Positions 43,776-54,692 of a stretch of 56,075 nt of DNA are shown here, piece by piece. The stretch is from Ophioceras dolichostomum. Taxonomy: Eukaryota; Ascomycota; Sordariomycetes; Magnaporthales; Ophioceraceae. Below the pieces are notes generated by a model that saw only the letters and a list, made by a program, of their open reading frames with translations, made no database searches and was not told where the DNA came from. The stretch is taken from positions 1-56,075 of the forward strand of contig PYST01000265.1 in NCBI GenBank assembly GCA_003049485.1, in the 5' to 3' direction. Within the stretch, counting starts at the first letter, position 1. Every line of letters begins with the position of its first letter. Made by a program: the position numbers and the translations under genes.

Positions 43776-46700
43776 CTACTGGTCCCTGCCACCACTGCCA
43801 CCACCACCACCACCACCACCACCGCCGCCGCCGCCGCCATCCTGACTCCGATCCACGGGCTGCGCGCCGACGAGCCATCCGACGCCCGAAACAAGCGTGC
43901 CCATAGCCGCTTCCTTCAGCTGGTCCCTCTTCCGCACGCGGCCCGAAGAATCCCCCCCGCTCCCGCTCCCGCTTCCGCTGCCGCTGCCGCTGCCGCTGCC
44001 GTGAGGAGCGTGATGAGGAGGGGGATGATGCTCCGAAGACGCCCTGCCCGAACTCCCGCCCTGCGAGTGGATCGATGAGCCGTCGCCGCCACTGCCTGTG
44101 GGAGTCCTCGCCATCTCGAGCGACGACCTGGTGGCGGTACCGCCCGAGCTGCCTCTACTGCCACTAGCAGCCGCCGCCGCCGTCGACCGCTGCAGGCTCG
44201 ACAGCGCCGAGAAGTTCCGCTGTGCCGCCCTGGCAGTCGCGCGCGACAAGTCAAACAACGACAGCGGCGCCTCCTCAGCAGGCTGGCGCGCCGCAGGCGA
44301 GAAGCTGCTGCTGCTGCTGCTGCTGAGCGCATGTCTATTCTGTCTCTTCTGCTGCTGCAGTTGAGCGTCTAATACCGCTGATCCCCCGAACCCGCCAGGC
44401 ATGGACTGAGTGACGGCCGTCACCAACTCCTGCTGGTCGCCCGCGTCGTCCCAGGCGTTCTCCCGCTCGGCCTCGGCGCGCACCGCGACGTCGAGCTCCT
44501 CCTCGCAGCGGCGGAACGCGTTGAGGATCTCCTGCAGGGTGGGCGGCGGAGCGATGCGCAGCGCGGCGGACAGGCACTCGATGCGCTGCTCGAGGTGGCG
44601 GATCTCGGCGGCGGCGGCGATGGCCGAGGTTGTTGCGCTGCCGGTGCCGGTGCCGGTGCCGGTGCCGAGGAGGTGGTGGGTGTTCTGTGGCCGTTGGATG
44701 GTCCGCGATGTGCGGCGGTACTTACCCGCCTGGAGCGCGGCCTTCCATGACCAGTCGTCGTCTACTCTGGCAGTGGCTGTGGCTGACTTGGAAGAAGACG
44801 CCGAGCCGCCAGAGGGGGAGGCAGTGGTAGTGGATAGACGGTTCACCACGTATGAGTACGCCGTTTCGAAGTCGTCTTCCGTCAGCGCGGCGTCGATGCA
44901 CATGGCCGTCACGCGGCGCTCGGCGATGATCCGCTGCTGTGCCGCCTTCTCTGGGGAGAGGAGAGGGAGGGAGTGTTCTGGCTTGTCATGCTTCTGCCGT
45001 TGATAATTTTGTTGCTGTTGCTGTTGCTGCTGAACAGCACTAGAGCCGTCGGCGCCGATTAGTCCGGCCTCGACCATGTGGAAGCCTAGATCCAGCAGAG
45101 TATGGATGTCCGTGTAGCTTTTTGGGTTCTGCTCCAGCACCTTAGCTATGATGGAGATCGGGTCCGGGTGCACGCGAAGCACCACGGGTGTAAACGGCTC
45201 GCCCTGCTTCAGCACGAGCCGGTACTCGCTAAGTGTATGCGTGGCCTTGAGGAGGGCCTCTACCCTCTGCGTCGCCGCGAGCGATTTATCCACTGTCTTG
45301 GGAAAAGCGTGGATGCTGTGGGTTTGGTTAGTACCACTTGCTAAGTAATCGTCTGCCTTGGACAAGGGGCGTTGGCGTTTATTGGAGGAGACAGACAGGG
45401 ACAGGGGAGATAAAACATACATTTCACTACACTTCTTCAAACCACCCCTAGTGCGGTTCGGATTAGAAGCGTTGTCGTAGGCGTGCATGGCGGTAGAAAA
45501 AATGGTGTCTCGTAGGATCTTCTCAGGCAAGGGGGCGCCGGAAGAGCCCTCATACAATGATCGCGCCAGATGGTATCCTGGAGCTCGTGAGTGTGGAATT
45601 GGATGTCAGTTTTGTTTTTGAAAAAAATAAAAAAAATAAAAAAAAAGACTCGCCGAGGGATACAGAGATGTGCTACGCACGATTATTGTTCAGGAGTCCC
45701 TTCAGAATCTCGACCTCCAAGAACTCCCTCTTCACTTGGCCAAACACGCCACGGCACCCGCTGGACGGTGATGGCGATGCTGTCTCCGGGGTGGATGTCG
45801 CGGGATCGTCTTCTTCAGCACCCCAGTCGCGGAGCCACAAGATCTCGTTCCTCGCCTTGATCCAGTACTTGTCATCTGTCTTGGGCCCGTTATTGCTGAT
45901 CGAATGGATCAACTTCGCCGCCTCGGCCTTCTGCTCGCGCTCGTTCTGCACCAGGCAGAGCTCGGCGGCTCTCCTAACACTGCAAGGGTGGCCTGCCCGG
46001 GTGAGGATGAAGGCGCTGAGGCTGGCCGCGTGGGCTAGCTGCGCGGCGGCTGCGGACGGCCGTGTGAGAGGGTTCGACTCGTCCAGGAGGTCCCCCCGGA
46101 GATTGACCGCGCCCTTTGCGGAGAACATGGCCTCGTGTGCTGCCTCACCGCCGTCGGATGATGCTTCCAACACCGGCATGGGGGGCAACAGCGAGGCGGC
46201 CGTCTGGAGTGGCGGAACGGGATCGAGGTCCAGGAGGGACGTGACCTTGGCGACCACGCCGTGGACGCCGTCCAGGGCGTCTACAGTAACGTCGGGCACG
46301 AGATAAGCGCATGCCAACGCAGCCCTCGCGTATCTCTCCTCGAGATACTCTTGTTCGTCGTCCTCCAGCCAGGCGGCACCGTCGAGGTCGCCTAGGTCGA
46401 CGTCGCTTGGGCCGTCCCACTGCTCGATCGCGCTGACGGCCACTCTCCATGACTTGGTGGCCTGGTCGGTGAGCCACAGAAGGACCTGCTCCCACCCAGG
46501 GCAGAGATTGCGCGGGGTCCCCGAGCCCAAATCAGCCGTCGATCCGGATGCTGATGACACTCGACGCAGCCCAGCTTCGCCAGTCCTCTCTGCAATGCTT
46601 GATCGCCGTCGTTTCCTGTTCGTCCACCTCACATCGTTGTGCAGCCATGGGCCGATCATCCCGCGCAAGTCCCTGCCTACATTCGAGAAGTCTTCGTTAC

Positions 46701-47508
46701 CGCTACCGCTACCGCTACCGCTACCTTTCCCGTTCCCGCTCTGAGTCTGTGTATCCCTGCTCCCGGTGCCGGTTTCTGAGAGCAGAAGGGTGACGGCGGA
46801 GTGGTCGTGCAGCCGCTCGAACGAGGCGAGGGTCTGGGGTATGGGCTTTTGGGGGTGGTATTCGCAGTTGCGCCTCAGGAGAGGGAGGAGCACGGAGATC
46901 AGCCATGTCCGCAGGTAGGGCGAGTAGTCCAGGAACGGGGCCAGCAGCGCCGGTATTTCAGACAGCAGGCCAGCCTCCTCATCTACCCTGTAGGCCCGCC
47001 GCAGGAGGAACAGTGTGAAGACTCGACGGCGGTTTTCCACATCTATCGCGTCGTCCTCGTCCTCGTCGTGCTCATCACCATTCGCGTTGTCGAGTCTCCA
47101 TGGCTTGAGCCCCTCGGGCGCGTCCGGCCACGAGGACAGCTTCAGGAGACGAAGCTTGCGCACCTTCTTGGCGGCCTGCTCCTCGGAGAGCTCCTCGATC
47201 GAAGGGGCCTCGAACTCGACTCGCTCGTGATTTGAGGGGGACAGGCGCAAGACCTGCTCGTCGGCCGTCGACGACGGCGTGGCGGCTGCAGCGGCTGAGG
47301 AAAGCTCCTGTAGGAGGGGCACGTATTCGGCGCTCTTGAGGGTCTCGGGCAGGTATGTAAGCAATATCCGTAGTAAAAGCTCAAGCTTCAGTGTGCGGCG
47401 GCCGTGGGGCGTCGTGACAAGGTAGGCCAGGCCGGGTATGTCTCCCTCCGCGGCGAGGTGAACGGCCAGCAGCACGGTCTTGGCAGCCGAGATCATGGGG
47501 GCGGCCAT
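43776..47508 (-). CDS. Sec39-family subunit of the Dsl1 tethering complex
   Basis: Three exons (47508-45681, 45577-45421, 45315-43776) give 1174 residues in phase. Sec39 with Dsl1 and Tip20 tethers COPI vesicles to the ER in Golgi-to-ER retrieval. Typical family segments are visible: KTVLLAVHLAAEGDIPGLAYL, LRILLTYLPETL, the junction YHLARSLYEGSS, AMHAYDNASNPNRTRGGLKKC, HAFPKT, LLKATHTLSEYRLVLKQGEP and HPDPISIIAKVLEQNPKSYT. The first intron has donor GTGCGT and acceptor CAG. The second has donor GTATGT, branch point TACTAAC and acceptor CAG. The protein is lengthened by low complexity (poly-Gln, GTGTGT repeats and a long Gly/Ser-rich C-terminus of about 150 residues). The ATG at 47508 (MAAPMISAAKT) is preferred over one 33 codons upstream. 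A TATATA sequence lies about 85 nt before it. Confidence 0.9.
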
Positions 47509-47983
47509 TCTCCTCTTCGCATTGCATTCAGTCCATACATCTGCCGGGCATGCTGTGAGAGAGACTGCCGAGTTGGCGATTCTTGGTATGTATATAAGTT
47601 CGGGCAAACCAGCTCCCGATGCTAACTATGGCTGGCTCCAGGTCGGGTGTGGTTGTCTCAATGACGCTGTGGATAGGCAGGTAACAATGTGATATGTGGC
47701 GAGAGTTTAATGTGGCTAATGCTAAGTACCTATGTACTGTCGTAGCGAACCCACAAGCTCGTCCCTGTCATCGTGCGGCACAGCGTCTCCAATTGGCCGG
47801 CTTGGCTTACAGCGGTAAACAGCTCTGCTGTGATTGACCGATAGGCCGATAAAAATGGGGCGGGTTTCCGAAGCTTCGACGACACTTCAACTCTCAGTGC
47901 CGATTTCACACCATCCCGCAATCTAATCGATGACCGAGCTTCCCACATAGAGAGCCTCCCACAAAGCCAATTGATCAGCTGCG
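47509..47983. promoter_or_regulatory. Divergent promoter shared by Sec39 and the complex I subunit
   Basis: This 475-bp interval separates two divergent start codons. It contains CCAATTGG (47789-47796), which presents a CCAAT box on both strands. A TATATA element (about 47591-47597) lies on the Sec39 side. A second CCAAT (47967-47971) sits close to the complex I subunit start and is more likely in the leader. Confidence 0.5.
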
Positions 47984-48599
47984 ATGGCCTCAGGATACGG
48001 GTTGAATGGGGGTGAGTGATGCGCGCTGCTTTTTTACCAACGAATGGCCCAATGGGTCGTATTCTTGTCGACAATACAGTTCGAAGTAACCTGCCGACTG
48101 ACCTTGACCAACACCAACCCTCCACTCCGACCAAAACAGGCCCTTCCCGATGTCTCCCCTTCTGGCAGGAGCTGCTCGGTTGCTACGTCGTGAACACCTC
48201 AGCGGAGGATGACACCGGAAAGAAGAAGTGTGCGCCCGTCCTGGAGGACTACTACGAGTGCCTGCACCACAAGAAAGAGGTGCGTATTTAATGCCGCCAC
48301 CAGCGCTTCCGTGCCTGTCTCCCTATCTCTATCCACTACCTCTTCTCTCGCATCGACTTTTAACGACCACTTCATAAGCCGACTCGCCGACTGACTCTGT
48401 ATTAATTATTATTATCTGCCTCAACTCACAGCGCGCCCGCGTGGTGGCCATGCAGCGAGCCTTCCGGAGGGCAGAGGCCGCGAACCCCAGGAAAGACCCG
48501 CCGACCGCGGGCCAAATACGGAACTTGGGACTGATAGGCAAGGAAGAGGACACCGCGAAGGTGCTGGGTCAACCGCCTCCATCTTCTTCTTCTTCATGA
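47984..48599 (+). CDS. Mitochondrial complex I accessory subunit, NDUFS5 type
   Basis: Three exons (47984-48011, 48140-48279, 48432-48599; donors GTGAGT and GTGCGT, acceptors CAG and CAG) give 111 residues. The 28-nt first exon encodes MASGYGLNG. A twin CX9C motif follows: CLPFWQELLGC and CAPVLEDYYEC, both with nine residues between cysteines. This is the coiled-coil-helix-coiled-coil-helix fold imported through Mia40 into the intermembrane space. FWQELLGCYV and the HHKKE-RARV junction fit the NDUFS5 family, an accessory subunit on the intermembrane-space side of NADH:ubiquinone oxidoreductase. A C-terminal extension ends in a serine run. Another CX9C protein cannot be excluded, but the fit is good. 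It shares a promoter region with Sec39. Confidence 0.85.
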
Positions 48600-49837
48600 T
48601 CCAAACAAATATGGCAAGCGGGAGCAAGGTCTGGCTGGTTTTTGGAACGATGACGGGGGAGATCATGCCACTTTATTCTTTTTGGCTGTACGTTTTACGG
48701 TGGTAGCAGGAAGGATGAGGGGACCCTACTAGCATGGACGGTGAGGACGACGAATGTGGACAGTTCGAGCCAGAGTCATCACTGTGCCTATCACGTTGCA
48801 GCTACGATTGGAAGCAGCTTTTTCACTCCTTGTTTTGTGCAGGTCGAACTTACAGTCTTGCCTCTTTTTTTTCTTGTTCTGGAAATACTGTGTGCAAGCA
48901 GGGTCCAGCTCAGTTTTCTCCCATCTCCAGCTAGACTCTGCAGTTGCGATTGGAGCGCGCGGGACGAGCTTAAAATCCCGTGTACTTCTCCTCCGGAGGT
49001 GCCGTGTGGCAGCGGAGTCCAGCAGAGAGTTCCAGCAGTTTCCTCTCAAGACCTAGGTACCTACCTAGGCACTACCTATCTGGGCAGCTACGGGTCCCGC
49101 AGTTGCGATTGGAGCAGCTTTCCCTCCTCCGCTCGTGCCGGACGAACTCACTCACAGCCCTGCCTCTTTTTGCTCCGGAGATACCGTGTGCGAACAGGGT
49201 CCAGCTCAGTCTTCGTCCCATACCCGGCAGGACTCGGATGCCAACTGCCTGCCACTCACTCATTGTCCTTTCCTTTTCTCTTGATCTTCACGCCGTCCTT
49301 CTATATTTGGAGCTCTGATCTACCCCTCCTTCTCGATAGAGGAAGCTGTATGGTCCGATCGGCAGAGGCGAGAGGGGGAGCTCATAGCTTCACGAGGCAG
49401 CTTGCTCAACCGCTCCTTCCCTATATCACGACGAAAGCCCGACCCGGGCAATTCACTCCTATCCCCCCCCTCGTCCCCCCGCTTCTCTTGTCCTTTTCTC
49501 CCCAACTTTCTCCCCTCTCTCCTTTCTCTCTCTCTTCCTTTCGATCACCACCACCATCACGGTCAACCTCTGCATTCTCCCTTGATCCTAATCCAGAGCC
49601 AGGTCTGATTGACCAGTTCGATCCTTTGAACCCGCTGCCGCATTCATTATCATCTCAATATCCACTGTTCCCTGTAGCCTTTCCTGTTTCCGCCCCAAAT
49701 CATCTCGTGCAACGACCTCGCGAATCTCCTATCTGCATTTCATCTCTTCCCTATTGCCCATTTGTCGACCCCCTATACAGTGACAGAAGAGAACAAGGGC
49801 TGGTCCTCACCTGAGAGGCCCCAGAACACAGTCCAAG
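48600..49837 (+). other. Interval with degenerate repeats and a pyrimidine-rich leader
   Basis: A 357-codon open frame crosses this region (48741-49814). It consists of three diverged repeats and then a Ser/Pro/Leu-rich pyrimidine tract (about 49440-49560) and has no domain, so it is not called as a gene. The right part is probably the promoter and 5' leader of the gene starting at 49838. Confidence 0.5.
48797..49233. repeat. Three degenerate copies of a 100-140-bp repeat
   Basis: Copies at about 48797-48935, 48938-49040 and 49098-49233 share ordered blocks. They begin CAGTTGCGATTGGAGCAGC, continue to a GACGAACT-like block, then GCCTCTTTTT, GCTCCGGAGATACCGTGTG and GGGTCCAGCTCAG. Copy 2 lacks part of the middle. 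Between copies 2 and 3 sits an ACCTAGGTACCTACCTAGG element (49051-49069). Confidence 0.7.
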
Positions 49838-52351
49838 ATGCCGTCCCTCAGAGGGATCGACATGTCCCTTGTCACCTATGTCGACTCGAAGCTGATGGCG
49901 CTCCCGGAGTTCTTTCACTTTGACTCCGATCTGGGCCCCAATCCCATTTTGATGAGAGACGACAGCCAGGCGACGATCACGGGATCTCTCGCGAAGGACA
50001 AGCAGGAGAAGAGGATCTACGCCGTCTATGTCCCTTCGGCTCCCAGTAAGCTCTTTCTCTTCCCCTCCTTTCCCCCTCCCAGTCAGTCAGTCTACCGATG
50101 CATCGTCAATCCACGCCTTTTCTCCAAAGGATTCGTCTTGCCAGCGACTATTTCGCGTTCTCCTCCGGCATATTGGCAGCAAGCAATCTCCATTTGAGTC
50201 GTGACCGCGAAGACTGACATTTTGGAAAAAGATACCAAGTTCTTCTTCAAGTACAGCGTCGAGATTCCTCCGTCGGGCACCCCGGAGAACCCGGATGTCA
50301 AGTACATGTTTTTCAAGGTGCTCATCAACGGTAGATCCGTAGTCTCCTGGGGCATCAACCTCCGTAAGGTGACCGGCGGCGTCACATACCGTGCCTTGTA
50401 CGGACCTTCTCCCTACCAGCAAGCCAACCATGCCAAGGAGCACGGGACAGGGTCCCAGCCAGGAATCGAGGCCAGGTACTTCTGGTTCTTGCCGGACAAG
50501 CGAAACACGTCCGTTGCCAACGAGGGAGGCGTCGTTGAGGTCCAGGTATTCAGAGCCATGTCGCGCGTCGGCCGAGCTCCCACCCTGGACCCGTATCACA
50601 ACCACGACAAGTATGGCATCGGGTGAGTCGGGATTCCTCTTCTTCGTGTCTTTTTCTGTCACTGCCTTGTCTTGCGTTGGGCATCTGTGTATTGCATATC
50701 ACTAACTGATTGTGCTCTTCGTTCTAGAATCCTCAGTGACGGCTTCATCGACAAGCCTGAGGAGGCGACATACTATGACTACCGCCTCATGGACCCTAAG
50801 GACCTTCCATATGCCACGTTCCAGTTCCACTATCGCTCGTGGCACAACCTCACCCATCTGCACCTGATCACAGTCGATGATCCTTCTCTCCCAGCGTCTC
50901 AGTCCCAGAGCAGCATCGCCACGGCCGGGCAGACCAAGACTGCCAGCAAGCAGTCGGTCAGAAGGCATAGGAAGACTTTGTCTGCTGACGCCGACGGCTG
51001 GCTCACCAAGACTCGTGGCTTCAATCAAGGTCACGACGACCTTGGCGGATATGAAAGCGATGACGAGCGTGACCACACCCCGAGCAAGGTCGGTCGCCAT
51101 GAGGCCGCGTCCCGGCACAAGAGTGGCACCGCCATGCTCTCAATGATGGCCCCTCCTCTGCCGTGCCCATTAGCCAATGCTGCCGATCGCTTCCCGCAGC
51201 CTAGCAAGGCGTCGCGCGATCGTGTCAAGGACCTGTTTGTCAACCGCCCTCTGCCGGAGCGTCCCCTTCCAGACATTCCCGGCGACGTCGCGGACATGAG
51301 GAGCCATAGTGCCATGTCCGGACGTTCCTCCGCCGCAGCATCGGACGCGCCATCTATCACGCCGTCCTTGCTCCCCTACGTCGACGACGACGCGTTTGGC
51401 CCGGAGAACGTAGAGTACGGCGTCGCCAAGGGTGTCGACGTGTACAAGTGCGACTTCTCCCGCAGCGCCGAGCAGTCACTGGTCGCAGAGCGCCTAACCC
51501 AAGCCCAAGGCGGCGCCCATGATGATGTGCCGTGGTATGACCAAATGGACGGCAGCTGCTCCGGTAACACCCCCAGCAGGCTCCCCAAGGAGGGCAGGGG
51601 AGTGTATCCCCGACCTATCCGTCACCGGCGCGAGTCGACGAATCAGCCAGAGGACACGTCGGTCTCGAACTACGCGCTCTCTGTAGCGAGCACCGACGAG
51701 AACAACGCGCCTCCCACGAACATCTCGCCGGGACAGTACATCGCCGCTGCCGCTGCCGCGTCCGAAACCGACCTCGAGCGGCAGGCCTCAATCGACGCCT
51801 CAGAGGCCGAGACCCCATCGCCGCCGCAGCGCCGCCGCAACCCCGGCCGGTTGTCGGGGCTCTTCACCAGGCCCAAGGTGAGCCCAAAGGCCCGTCGGAT
51901 TCTTGGAGAGGAGGTCGACCTTGACGACTCGTTCGTCAACACCCCATCGCCCAACGAAGAGACGGCCGCCGAGCACGGTTGGGCTGATCAACGCCCCATC
52001 CCGCGGAACATGACGTTCTTTAACCAGCCATTCGACCTCTCCGAGGGCGAGTGGATGCGAGGGAACCGCAAGCACTCATCGCAGGTGCCTCAGAGCGACC
52101 TGCCAGGCGCCGACAGCGGCGGCAACAGCGGCGGCAACAGCGGCGGCTTTCTTCGCAGGCTGTGGAACCCACGACCGAAGAAGAGCGGCTCGTCAGGCAA
52201 GAAGAAGCTGTTCGGTGGGTCCATGCGCGTGACCAAGGAGACCGAGGCCGAGACCGAGGCCGAGGCCACTACTCCCACCACCCCCAAGGAGATCCCGCTG
52301 ACCAGGATGGGTCCGTCGATCTACAGCGGCTACAATGGAGAGGAAGACTAG
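49838..52351 (+). CDS. Conserved-type fungal protein of unknown function
   Basis: Three exons (49838-50045, 50232-50622, 50728-52351) give 740 residues ending at TAG. The first 240 residues look like a globular beta-rich domain: DSKLMALPEFFHFDSDLGPN, DTKFFFKYSVEIPPSGTPE (first residues Asn-Thr after splicing), YMFFKVLINGRSVVSWGI, YGPSPYQQANHAKEHGTG-like sequence and EARYFWFLPDKRNTS. The segment ILSDGFIDKPEEATYYDYRL then closes the domain. The remainder is disordered and rich in Ser/Pro/Arg. It carries basic patches (RRLWNPRPKKSGSSGKKK) and the segments PRNMTFFNQPFDLSEGEW and EAETPSPPQRRRNPGRLS. No signal peptide or membrane segment is present. I do not recognise the family. Coding signal continues past the stop, so the protein is probably shortened relative to its ancestor. 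Confidence 0.8.
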
Positions 52352-52578
52352 GTGTGGTGTCCTCCGCTCTCAGGAGACGAGGACCATGTCCTCGACGGCT
52401 TCTCCAGCGCCAGCACGAAGGCGCGGGCCCAAACGCCGCCCAAGCCTCCCAAGAAGCCACGGCGGTGCATTCTCCGTTCTCGTCGGGGCTGGTGTACACA
52501 GTCCGAGGCGGGCATCAGCGAAGGGCGTCTCTGAAGGAGGATCTGAACGTAATACGACTGAAGGTCTAGGACTGAAAG
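52352..52578 (+). pseudogene. Decayed 3' extension of the gene at 49838-52351
   Basis: After TAG (52349-52351) the same frame reads SGDEDHVLDGFSSASTKARA and TPPKPPKK with almost every third base G or C. At about 52457 the G/C-3 signal moves to another frame reading VHSPFSSGLVYTVRGGH, then RRASLKEDLNVIRLKV and TAG. This suggests that about 75 codons formerly extended the upstream protein and were cut off by one stop and one indel. Confidence 0.5.
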
Positions 52579-53129
52579 TTTAGTGACTGGAGGTTCTATG
52601 GCTGAAGGTCTTTGTCTGCAGGTCTATGAATGATGAGGGTAAGTTAATGATGGATGAGGAACTGGACTTCTCTGGCATGTTGTTTTCATTGTTTCCTGTT
52701 GCACTGGCACATGCTGGCGACCGAAGCCGGAGGGAAGTCACGTCAAGCTAGCTGCGCCTTCTGCCCTGTCTTGGAGTTTTTCTGTGTCGCCGTTTCCCCC
52801 CCCCCTTTGTTCCTTCTGTTTTCTTCTCTTAGAGTAGCTCGTCAAGCCCCCCCTGGTCAGTATGATTACCTAGGTAGAGAATAAGAATGCAGTTTTTTTT
52901 GTCCTTTTTGTGGTTTTTTCTTTCCCGCACCATCTCATCCCGCATCGTAGGTGCCTACCTAGGTACCTTGGTAGGCAGTAGCTGTTGCCAGACCTTTTCG
53001 TTGTACCATTACCACTTTCCTACCAGACCCTGCCTCTGCCGACTTCTTTCCTTAGGTACCTCAGATAGCTAGGTAGACACAAAATTCGACCTTGAGGAGC
53101 CCTCATTTCCCTCCCTATGTGGTGCCTGC
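52579..53129. other. Convergent spacer with ACCTAGGT elements
   Basis: Contains GGTGCCTACCTAGGTACC-type palindromic sequence (about 52947-52976) and a related TTAGGTACCTCAGATAGCTA element (about 53052-53071). Homopolymer T and C runs occur near 52795-52805 and 52893-52900. No gene was recognised. Confidence 0.5.
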
Positions 53130-54692
53130 CTACCACCACTTCTCGTACAAGACCCTGTGACATTCCATCCCGATGCCCTCCGGAGCAGGGGACGTGAGTT
53201 CCTTGACGAACCTGTCCGTCATGTCCGGCACTCCACAGATGTAGACGACAGCGGTCCTCCGATCAGGGCCCAGAGCCTCCACCAGATCGACCTTGCCGAT
53301 CCTCCGCCGACGGAACGGCACGCCGACCTCGTTGCAGGACACGACACCATCTGCCTCATCATCATCATCATCCTCCTCCTCCTCCTCCCGATCTCCATCC
53401 TTGCCCGTCTCCCACTTCTTCTTCTCCTCCTCCTCCTGCTCCTTTTCGCCACCGCCACCGCCACCACCATCCGGCGCGCCATCCTGCGCACCATCCGTAA
53501 GGAATAGCTTCAACTCCCCCTTCAGTCTCCCCTTCGAGAACAGCGCCACGATCCTCTCAAGGAATAACATCCTCCTCGCACCTTCCACCCTCTTCACCCT
53601 CTTTTCCTTTCGACCGCTATCATCATAATCGCCATCATCATCATGCCGCCGCCGCCGCCGCCATCTGTCGTCGTCCCTCCTCCTCCTCCTCAGAGAATAC
53701 AAAAACCTCACCTCCAGCCTCTGCGCCTCCCGCGTCTGCTCGGCCAGGTGCGACGCCATGCTCACCAGCGGGTTGACGCCCATGCCTCCCGCCACGAAGA
53801 CGATCCGCCTCAGCTGCGTCGGCAGCGAGACGAGGATGCCTGGGGGCGGGTACACGAAGGAGCCGCCAACGCGGATCTGGAGCTCTGCGCCTAGGATGCT
53901 GTTGCTGCTGCTCTCCTGATCATCATCATTTCCGCTTTTTAGGGATGCTACTGCTAACGGCTCTTCTCCTTCTTCTTTTTCCTCTTCGTCGTCGTCGGCG
54001 ACGGCGATGACGGATGGTGAGCCGCGCCAGAGGTACACCGCCGCTGGGTTCTCGGGCGAGCACTGGACTGCCAGCTCGATGTAGCCTGGAGATGTCGACG
54101 TTGACGTTGAGGTCGACGGACCGGCTGAAGCTGAGGCGGCGCTTGAAGTAGTACCAGAGGCAGAATCAGTAGCAGTGGCAGTGGCAATGGCGGACGGCTG
54201 ACGCGCGCGGCTCGGCGGCGACGTCGGCGTGAAGCCGCCCGCCTTGGCGACGCCGGGGCAGTAGACGTCCAGGAACTGGCCGGGGAGGAACTGTGTAGAA
54301 GTAGGTAGGTAGGTAGTTATTAGGGGAGCGTTAGCGGCTGGAAGTCAGTCATGATTTCCGCGTCGCCGAGCGTAGCCTAGCTGAGCCTGGGGGCTTTGAG
54401 TCTAGCTAGGTAGGTACATCTTTTCAGCCCGGCGAGCGAACGTCGTCTACCCAGGGATGCAGTACTGGACGCACATGAACTGAGGGTTTTCCAGGCGGTA
54501 TCTCCAGCCGAAAGACGCGGATGCGGTCGTTTATCTCTTCTATCCGCTTTATGACGATGGTGTGCATTGCCTATTGTTTGGGGAGACGTAGTTAGACCAT
54601 GAATGTGAGGAAGAGGGGGGATGATGGTCGGCGGCACGAACCGGCCTTCGCGGCTCGGCCGCTGTGCGTTCCATGTGGCTTTCTTTGCTCAT
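53130..54692 (-). CDS. FAD/NAD-binding oxidoreductase, OXNAD1 or cytochrome b5 reductase-like
   Basis: Three exons are proposed: 54692-54642, 54570-54475 and 54290-53130 (435 residues, all phase 0). The flavin half shows DRIRVFRLEIPPGKPSVHFL, where the junction with FLPGQFLDVYCPG restores the Rx-Y/F-[S/T]-like FAD sheet. The NAD half shows RRIVFVAGGMGVNPLVSMAS (GGxGxxP pyrophosphate loop), EVRFLYSLR and the terminal AVVYICGVPDMTD (CGxPxM). The protein would transfer electrons between NAD(P)H and an acceptor. Two long inserts are unusual: a Ser/Thr/Ala stretch near residue 65-100 and an acidic/basic low-complexity stretch (EEEEEDDDDDEADG and RRRRRRHDDDGDYDD). Exon 1 (MSKESHMERTAAEPRRP) uses a GTTCGT donor and is less certain; translation could begin at Met 54567. 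The acceptor molecule and location are unknown. Confidence 0.75.

Noticed and set aside
48741..49814. 357-codon plus-strand ORF
   Set aside because: It spans three diverged repeats and a pyrimidine-rich leader. Composition is Ser/Pro/Leu from CT-rich DNA and no domain is visible.
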